Positions 57,176 through 64,000 of a stretch of DNA of 64,000 nt are shown here, piece by piece; the stretch's first letter is position 1; every line of letters starts with the position of its first letter. The stretch is from Amborella trichopoda (lineage: Eukaryota > Streptophyta > Magnoliopsida > Amborellales > Amborellaceae), in assembly GCF_000471905.2 (NCBI RefSeq), contig NW_006497672.1, positions 2,607,676 through 2,671,675 of the forward strand. The letters are read 5' to 3'. The translations under genes and the position numbers were made by a program. A model generated the notes under the pieces. That model was not told the origin of the DNA, did not search any database, and saw only the letters and a program-made list of their open reading frames with translations.

Positions 57176-58850
57176 ATGGCTGCTGGGTTCCTTAACCCAT
57201 TTATCTGGATCAGAGATTTTCCCATCCCCGCATTCCTTCCCAACTTTCCTTCTGAGCAAAGGCCCAGTGTCTAGCTCTCAGGTCTTAACCTGGAATGGTA
57301 TGAGAAGGGACTTAAAGGTCCCTAATTCCCCATCTCCTTTCTCTGGTGGAAGCCCCACCAAAGCACTCTGTATCGGTGGAACATCTACTACCACTCACAG
57401 CATGCACCCTGTCACTAGCAAGTCGTATTGCTGAGGTACGTTGAAAGGCTGCCCAATCCTTAGCTGCAAAAGGCAAAGAAGTTGCTATTGCTGCTGTGGG
57501 TCATCGCAAGGCCACCCCTTACATTACTGGACCACCTCGGGTCTCTATGCTTAGAGCCTCGACACATCGAGGCGGAGATGTTGGAGCCTCCACCTCACGC
57601 ACACACCCTAAGTCTCCACACCTCGAGGCAACCTTTGTGTTACCTCGAGTAAGTGTCAAGGATTAGGCCTTCTAGGGCCAAAACCTGTGCACATGCATGT
57701 GCATCCCACCACTCGGGGCAGCGTAGTCGCTATGCAAACCGGAGTACACGAAAGACGACCCTCTCATCCTCCCTCTAAGAACACACTACCACACCTTATA
57801 AGGGGCAAGCTCTCACCTGTTGCCTTACAGACACCTGCTCGGAGCTCTCGGCCTCCTAAGGTCAAGCCACCTATTCGAGCTCAGGTTGACCCCAAAGTCA
57901 CCCGTGATCCTTCTTCAAGCGGCGCACACATGTCGCCTTCTAAAACTATCTCTCCTCTCTCCCGACTCAGGCATCTTCATGAGTCGATCCTTCCCCCACC
58001 TGCCCCTACTCTCTTGGGCAAGCACCTCAAGCCCAGGTACTCGAAGACCTTCCCCAAGAGTGCCATCTTGAACTAGCCCCGTCAACTCGGTCATGCCTCT
58101 GGAGCCCATAAGAGAGCTCGGGACAAAGACCTAATGGGAGATCAAGTCCTTTATCCTCCCCGGCCCAGGTCAACCCTAGTTCTTGGCTCGCATCCATTCC
58201 TTCACCTAATGGCGATTCTCTCTCGTGTACGAAGATCAATCGTAGTCCTGATCGCAGTTCTGACATGAGGGCCATCAAAACCTCAAAGCTAAGTACGACA
58301 AGGGTTTGTAGGTCCTGACCTGGGAAGCCTCTAAAACAGTCAGGGCATCTAGTTCTAGTAACTCTCTTCATCAAAACCCCTTCTACCCTCTTCAAATGAT
58401 AGAGCTCGAAGAAGAGGTGCATGAATCTTGCATGGTGGTCAGCGTCATAGAAGATGACTTGCCACGGTCTAAGACCGTCAAGAACCGATCCTCACATGGT
58501 TGGCATACAAAACTCGAGTTCTGTCAAGGCATGCTAAGCCGTTGTTGATCAATTTACCGCGTGCAACTCGCCATGCTCAGAAGCCCTCAACCGCACCTAA
58601 GGCTGACCTCCCCGGAGAAACGGTTAGTTTAATGGTTGTAAACGAACCTAGCGACTCTCAAGAAGAACACATGGATAGGTTTAAATAGATGGTGCATGCG
58701 ATGATGGAGAAGATTGATTGCATGGAAACCATGTGACACTCGGCTAACCATGAGGCCGACTCCCATCACACGGACGATGCAGCTCCAAGGTAGCGTCCTC
58801 CTCCAGCCTCACAAGACAATTTCATCCCTCCCCCCTATCATAGGTAGACA
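57176..58850 (+). pseudogene. Broken ORF1, unit 5
   Basis: The start MAAGF, 87 bases after the primer-binding site start, aligns with MASRF of units 2 and 3. The following pieces include the G-K-H-L-K-P-R-Y-S-K-T-F block (58017) and V-V-N-E-P-S-D-S-Q-E (58635). It is split by stops and frameshifts. Confidence 0.5.
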
Positions 58851-59729
58851 TCGATGCTATGGCGACTCATAGTATGAAGAATAGGCAAATCCAGAGTATA
58901 CAGGGTACAACACTTTACCAGAAACCATACCCCTCTTGCATTGATCAGGTCCCATTTCCCTCGGACTATAAGAAAGGGAAATTTTTGCTATTTAATGATC
59001 TAACATCCCCACACCAGTATATCACACATTTCTAGGCGGTAAGTCTAGAGACAACGGCTGATGGGAGACTTCTTCTTCGTCAGTTCGTTGAAACCCTTGA
59101 TGGCCCGACCTTTCAGTGGCATGGTTGCTTCCCCCCAAATTTAGTACATACTTGGGAGGACATGGAGAAGTTATTCCACCAATGCTTTTATAAGGTCGAG
59201 AGAGAAGTCCAAAGCATCGAGCTCCTCATCCAGACCCAAGAGCTTGACGAACCTGTGGACCAATTCATAGCAAGGTGGAGAGATTTGGTTGCTCGCCATC
59301 CTAATCCCATGCTCTAGAAGGAAGCAGTCCAGACCTATCTGCAAAACATGCGACCTGAGGTCGCTCTGCATGTTGAGGCCTCCAATCTAACCTCCATGTC
59401 AGAGCTCATCTCTAAGTCAGTTCACATAGAGCGTTTGTCACCCCACCAATGCGAGTCACAACAACAATCTTCGAGTTTGGGAAATAACTGAGGCAGTGGC
59501 AATTCTCAAATTAATGCCCGGGGAAAACCGTAAAAGGAGCAAGCAGTGCGGCTGTCACCATATGCGATCAAAAGAAGGCTGCCTCTCAAACTTTGGACCT
59601 CTCCAAAGGGGTAGGCACAACAAAGGCAGCGCCTCAATCAGGTACCCCCACCTACGAACCTTAATCGAAATGATTATTGGGCCAAGCATAGGAATAAGCT
59701 TTACCCTTTGGAAAAAGAATGGGTCACTG
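58851..59729 (+). pseudogene. gag remnant, unit 5
   Basis: D-I-D-A-M-A-T-H-S-M-K-N (58850), R-Q-F-V-E-T-L-D-G-P-T-F-Q-W (59080), W-E-D-M-E-K-L-F (59155) and P-V-D-Q-F-I-A-R-W-R (59252) give a well-preserved Retrotrans_gag core with few stops. It ends at the junction with LTR6. Confidence 0.65.
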
Positions 59730-60313
59730 TGTTTGAACATATTTTTCAGCACCTTGAATCCCGATGCAGAATAAAAGAGGAGCCAGTCAATAAAGCCTTA
59801 ACATTGTGGAATTCTTGACAGTCTTAGAATTGCTCTAGAATGGGTCAGAATCTTCCTAAGCACTGCGAAATGCCACCTTCCAAGTTCTGTCTCAATCTGA
59901 CATGTCTAACGCAGTGCAGACAAAGAAACAGTTTCAGAAAAATCAGCCTCTTACACCTTGAAACGGACTCCATTACTAGAACTATATTTTTGGTATGTCA
60001 AACAGCTATGGGGCCACCATCATTGGATTCGGCAAGGTTGGAAACCCCTATGGGTCAAGTTTCGGCTTAATCAGACATTTCAGAACAAAGTTATGGGTTA
60101 AACATTAAAAAGGGGTAGGCTGCACACTATTCCCGTGCGGCCTCCCTGCACCAATCTCCATTAAAGGAGGCTGGTGTGCATAGTCCCAAGCGGTAACTTT
60201 AAAGACTCGTATCTCACTCGTTTTAAGTTGGATCGCTTTCAAATTTGGTGAGCGTGTTCATCTTACCAAGACGAGCGTTTTGATATGTGGCACGACCCGT
60301 GACGATTCCCGAG
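59730..60313 (+). repeat. Tat-like LTR 6, 3'-truncated
   Basis: It starts TGTTTGAACATATTTTTCAG and follows the LTR up to '..gacgattcccgag'. The chromovirus LTR then takes over. Boundary bases 60298-60313 fit both elements. Confidence 0.7.
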
Positions 60314-60879
60314 AATTGATCCCACCACCCCAGGAAATGGGGTTTCTAGCTCTCACACACGTTCACCTCTCCTCCCTTTTGTCATTTGACCTCTCCAAGC
60401 CTTGTCACTTAAGCTTGGACCTTAGCCTTTGGAGCTAGGCAGTCAAGGTGAAGTTGGAGGAAGACTTTCAAGTTTCATTTCCAATAGGTAAGTGGATCTA
60501 GCTTCCATGTCTTCCTACTTTTGTTTAATGCATGCTATTTAGATCATCAAAGTGTGAAGTCCAAGCATGAATATGGATGTGACGGTAAATATGTGTGTGC
60601 ATGTATGACATTGAGATATGGATGGAATGTGCTCTGTATTTTACAGAACTGTGACTCTTATTCATATGATAAGTATAGTATTGAAAATATTTATAATGGT
60701 AATCTATGATGGTTATGAAATTTGGTGAGAAAGAACCTCTGTGAGTCTATTTTACTATGGAAAAGACCTGTTTTAATATCTATTTTAGTTTGGATGTTAT
60801 TAGTCATTTTCTAAAGTATGTCAACACTGTGAAATTGAATTTCAGGGATTTTATGTATTTTTTTGTGGGGTTTTTCACC

Positions 60880-61260
60880 CACCAAAACATATCTGAATGA
60901 GCTCAAACCAATTCTGAATGAAATATTTATGAGTCTATTTTAAAAATGGTTTTGGAAGAATATTAAAATTCAATCTATTTTAAAAGTTATGCTCAATCTC
61001 TCCCAGTATGTCACATTATGTTTTCTTCTGTAAAGACTGGAGTTTTCCATAACGGTTATGTGTTTTGTTGAATTGTTAACAGGAAAAAATATATCAGAAG
61101 GAGCTCAAACCATTTATGAATGAAATATTTATGAGTCTATTTTAAAAATGGTTTTGGAAGCATGTGAAAATTCAATGTATTTTGAATGTTATGCCCAATC
61201 TCTACGAGTATGTCACATTGTGTTTTCTGTTGTAAAGACAAGAACTTTATCCAAAGAACA
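60880..61260 (+). repeat. ~200-bp direct repeat in the LTR
   Basis: 'gagctcaaacca' blocks at 60899 and 61101 (period 202) share 'tatttatgagtctatttta', 'aaaatggttttggaag' and 'agtatgtcacatt(a/g)tgttttct'. A weaker third copy may precede them near 60720-60840. Confidence 0.8.
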
Positions 61261-61673
61261 CCAACCAGTTTGATGAGCTTTAAGCCAAATTTTGGGGGTT
61301 ACCCCCATCACAAAGTTGTGTTTTTATGAGCCAAGTTTGTCATAAAAGTGATCTCAATTCCAAATAGATCTTGAATTTCCCAGTACGCCTTTAGAAGTGG
61401 ACTGTGCTCATTGTGAAAAACCAGAAAATTGTATGATGATGTATTTTGAGTTAGTGGGTCTAGTAGCATGATTCCATGTATGAAATGTTGATGTTTTATA
61501 TAAGCTTGGAAACTGTTGCTAATAAGAAATGAGTGCATGATATGCCCTATTATGATATGAATGCACTTAGTATGACATGCCCTATTATGATATGAATGCA
61601 TGATAATGAGTTCTGCTCTGTTATGATATGGAAGCATGATTGTGATATATGCCTTGTTGTGTTATGAATGAAT

Positions 61674-61850
61674 GATTTTGAGACATGTTCAGTGATATGT
61701 GTGCATGATTTTGAGACATGCTCAGTGATATGTGTGCATGATTTTAAGGCATGCTCAGTGATGTGTGTGCAAGATTTTGATACATGCTCGGTGATATGTA
61801 TGCATGACTTTGAGGCATGCTCAGTTATATGTTTACATGATTCTAAGATA
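61674..61850 (+). repeat. 33-bp tandem array (five units)
   Basis: Units start 'gattttgagacatgctcagt' or variants at 61674, 61707, 61740, 61773 and 61806, with a sixth start at 61839. The period is exactly 33, so an 11-residue repeat stays open in one frame. It is probably not coding. Confidence 0.9.
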
Positions 61851-61887
61851 CGTCCTATGTGATAAGTGCTAAGTGTTGTGTCTTATG

Positions 61888-62312
61888 TGAATGGGTGCCT
61901 ATTGTGTGAATGATGGTACCGTGCTGTTATCTGTTATATGAATGGGTACCTACTGTGTGACTGATGGTACCGTGCAGCTTATGTGTTATGTGAATGAGTA
62001 CCTACTATGTGAATGATGGTCTCGTGCTGCTTATGTGATATGTGAATGGGTACCTACCGTGTGAATGATGGTACCGTGCAGCTTATGTGTTAAGTGAATG
62101 GGTACCTAATGTACAAATGATGGTACCGTGTTTCTTATATGACATGTGAATGGGTACCTACTATGTGAATGATGGTACCGTGCAACTTATGTGTTATGCT
62201 AAGTGGTACCTACTATGTGAATGATGATACCGTGCAGCTTATGTGTTATGTGAATGGGTACCTACTGTGTGAATGATGGTACCGTGCAGCTTATGCGTTA
62301 TGTGAATGGGTT
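61888..62312 (+). repeat. 52-bp tandem array (eight units)
   Basis: 'gggtacctac' or variants occur at 61893, 61944, 61996, 62048, 62100, 62152, 62204, 62256 and 62308. The spacing is 51 once and 52 seven times. Each unit also holds 'gatggtaccgtgcagctta'. Confidence 0.95.
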
Positions 62313-63217
62313 ACTCTTTAGTAGTTGGTTATTGTGATATTGTGACTGTTTTGTGATTACTTGACATTATTTGAGTGTATCGTATAGCCATGATTGACAC
62401 CAGTGAGGTGCGCACGAGGTGATATGTGACTTCGCACTAATACGTTGTGCAAATTACATCGTCTGAGGTAGGTAGTTTCTTGAGATATGTAGGTTACCTG
62501 AGTTATTATGACTGATCTGAGAGATGTGTTTGGCTTGATGCATAGGGCTAGAGAGTGAATTTGTGTCTGTTGATTTTATTATTCTCTCTTATTTGTGTTG
62601 ATCTATTGAGATGGACGGATTAATAGTGTATGTGTTATCTAATATCTTATATTGTGCCTGCTTTACCACGAAAAGCATCATTCTATAATTATGACATAAT
62701 TGTGATGCACGATTCCTATTTATGAGTATGGCATTGAACCTTGAGCACTGTTGTGATATTAGGTGTATAGGCAGGGAAGAGTGATACTATGATCTACTTA
62801 CAAAGATTTTTAGCTCATTCCTTTGCTTCTATTCTTGTAGTTTGATGACTGCAGGTCGAGGATGGCAGGTGGTGATCGTGTTTAGTGTATTAAAAGCCTA
62901 TGATCGACAAGTGGATCTCTATTCTTATGTAGGTGTTTGTTAGTCGTCGGCCATGCTGTTGTTATTTTTATGAACTTATGTATTTTGTGGTTAGCCCTGT
63001 AGTGCCTTGGATGAAGTGTAATATTTTGTATGTTGTAGTCATGACTTTTGGAGAATGCTTATGGATATGAATGGTTTTAATTTATCCAGCTTTTGTTATG
63101 TTTTTGGTGAGTGTTTCTGCTTTATGTTGTGGTTTTCTTTGATTCCACACTTTTAAAATGTGTTGATGCCACTCTCACAAGAGTGATGTACACGACCTGC
63201 GGTCGATCCCGCACTGT

Positions 63218-63271
63218 GTCGCCCTCCGGTATGGGACGGTAGGGGTAGGGTGGGGGGGGGGGGGGGGGGGG
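63218..63271 (+). repeat. G-rich tract with 20-G run
   Basis: 'gggacggtaggggtagggtgggg' runs into 20 consecutive G (63252-63271). The composition suits a G-quadruplex. It lies at the 3' end of the LTR. Confidence 0.8.
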
Positions 63272-63279
63272 TCGTGATA

Positions 63280-63295
63280 GGTATAGTATGAGAGT
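63280..63295 (+). other. Degraded primer-binding site of the chromovirus
   Basis: 'ggtatagtatgagag' resembles the initiator-Met tRNA site TGGTATCAGAGC with an insertion and changes. It is in the right place, directly after the LTR end. Confidence 0.35.
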
Positions 63296-63391
63296 AGCGA
63301 GGATACGATTCTTGGCCTAAAGAGTCTTAGAAGTGTCATTTGAATAACTTTAGGTTGGCTTAGTGATTGGGTGTTCCTGTCGTAGGTTAAG

Positions 63392-64000
63392 ATGATAAGA
63401 ACTTGTGCTAACGAGGCGAGTCCTAGTAATGGGAACACCGAGGCGGTGGCAGAACTTATCAAGACCTTAGGGGCCATGACTCAGATCATGAAGGACCATA
63501 TGTCGGCCCCGGCTGCCCCTGGCCTAGGGCATAATGATAGTGGTCTAATAGAGAAGTTTAACAAGTTAGGGCCACCAACCTTTACAGGATATGGAGGAGT
63601 GGAAAAAGCTGAAAGGTCATTGATGCAAGTTGAGAAAATCTTTGGAGTCTTACAATGCTCAGATGAGAAGAAGTTTAGGTTGGGTACCTTCATGCTAGAA
63701 GGAGACGCCGAACATTGGTGGCATTCGGTCCCGCAAGCCTGGGAAGAGGATGAGATAGAACCTACTTGAGAAGGATTCTTAGAGGCCTTCAACAAAAAAT
63801 ATTTCCTCGAATCAATAAAGGAAAGGAAGGAGGTTGAATTCATAGAATTACAACAAGGGAATCTGACCATTGATCAATATGTGGCAAAATGTTTAGAATT
63901 ATCCCAATACGCGCCACATATCATCAACACAGAGGCTAGAAAGACAAGTAAGTTCGAGAGAGGGTTACAACCTGATATCAAAGGTAGAGTTCTGTTGGTT
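63392..64000 (+). pseudogene. Chromovirus gag, interrupted by one stop
   Basis: The Met start is at 63392. Gag landmarks are P-P-T-F-T-G-Y, an M-x-x-V-E-K-I-F block, F-M-L-E-G-D-A-E-H-W-W (about 63690), K-K-Y-F, E-F-I-E-L-Q-Q-G and F-E-R-G-L-Q-P. This pattern is typical of Tekay/Del-type chromoviruses. A TGA at 63767-63769 stands where the family usually has Trp. After it the same frame stays open to the window edge, so the break is young. It acts in particle formation in the family; here it is inactive or dependent on read-through. Confidence 0.8.

Larger units (their letters stand above)
56246..60313 (+). mobile_element. Tat/Ogre-like unit 5 (LTR5-internal-LTR6), pol absent
   Basis: The internal region 57089-59729 has primer-binding site, ORF1 and gag. 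It ends just after gag, at 'aagaatgggtcac', where LTR6 begins exactly at its TG. No polypurine tract lies at the junction, so LTR6 may be the 5' LTR of another element inserted here rather than this unit's 3' LTR. Confidence 0.65.
60299..63279 (+). repeat. Chromovirus (Tekay/Del-like) 5' LTR
   Basis: A ~3-kb non-coding stretch begins near 'tgacgattcccgagaattg' and ends '..ggtcgtgata' at a G-rich tract. A degraded iMet-type primer site ('ggtatagtatgagag') and gag follow. Inside are a ~200-bp direct repeat (60899/61101), a TATA-like 'tttatataag' (about 61496), a 33-bp array and a 52-bp array. The 5' limit is uncertain. Confidence 0.55.
63280..64000 (+). mobile_element. Chromovirus internal region, runs off the window
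   Basis: It contains the gag start listed below. Pol and the 3' LTR would lie beyond 64000. Confidence 0.7.

Noticed and set aside
1..64000. tRNA or rRNA genes
   Set aside because: No cloverleaf with the usual internal promoter boxes or rRNA-like sequence was seen; the primer-binding sites only mimic a tRNA 3' end.

Overview
The window reads as nuclear DNA of a flowering plant. It has one intact GC-rich plant transcription-factor gene with a 5'-UTR intron, set in AT-rich flanks, and a large mass of decayed plant LTR retrotransposons (Ty3/gypsy, Tat/Ogre-like and chromovirus-like). The species cannot be told from the sequence. Runs of N at 11294-11931, 28441-28881 and 42145-42164 show a draft assembly.

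Layout. 1-7.6 kb is AT-rich intergenic DNA with old dispersed repeats, a LINE 3'-end remnant (4112-4353), a 47-bp x 4 minisatellite (5631-5818) and small direct repeats. 7.62-8.92 kb holds the only convincing host gene, a cytokinin response factor (group VI AP2/ERF). It has a TATA box, a spliced leader, a two-codon upstream ORF touching the main start, and a single coding exon of 329 codons. 8.9-20 kb is gene-poor. It contains a 169-bp tandem duplication, a decayed second copy of the gene's 3' flank (16370-16760), an orphan promoter-like block with three evenly spaced G-boxes, and a candidate DNA transposon (about 14735-16310) with strong inverted repeats, a poly-T minisatellite and a C-terminal ORF fragment.

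20.05-60.3 kb is a same-strand chain of Tat/Ogre-like Ty3/gypsy elements: six LTRs or LTR parts alternating with five internal regions. Only the third internal region (38.47-51.24 kb) still runs from primer-binding site through ORF1, gag, RT, two RNase H domains and integrase to a long repeat-rich 3' region. The other four are deleted derivatives. All ORFs carry stops, frameshifts or deletions, but one RT ORF of 384 codons is still open. An antisense chromovirus fragment is nested at 41.79-42.37 kb. From about 60.3 kb to the end lies the 5' LTR and gag start of a Tekay/Del-like chromovirus, which runs off the window.

Nothing here is an operon or a set of genes working together. The host gene acts in cytokinin and stress transcription, and the rest is transposon sediment. 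The points most worth a second look are the head-to-tail Tat array, the arrays of acceptor-like sequences in its LTRs, the antisense ORF with its own TATA-like box in the Tat 3' region, the start-overlapping uORF of the CRF gene, and the duplicated CRF 3' flank. I found no evidence of a wholly new biological system.
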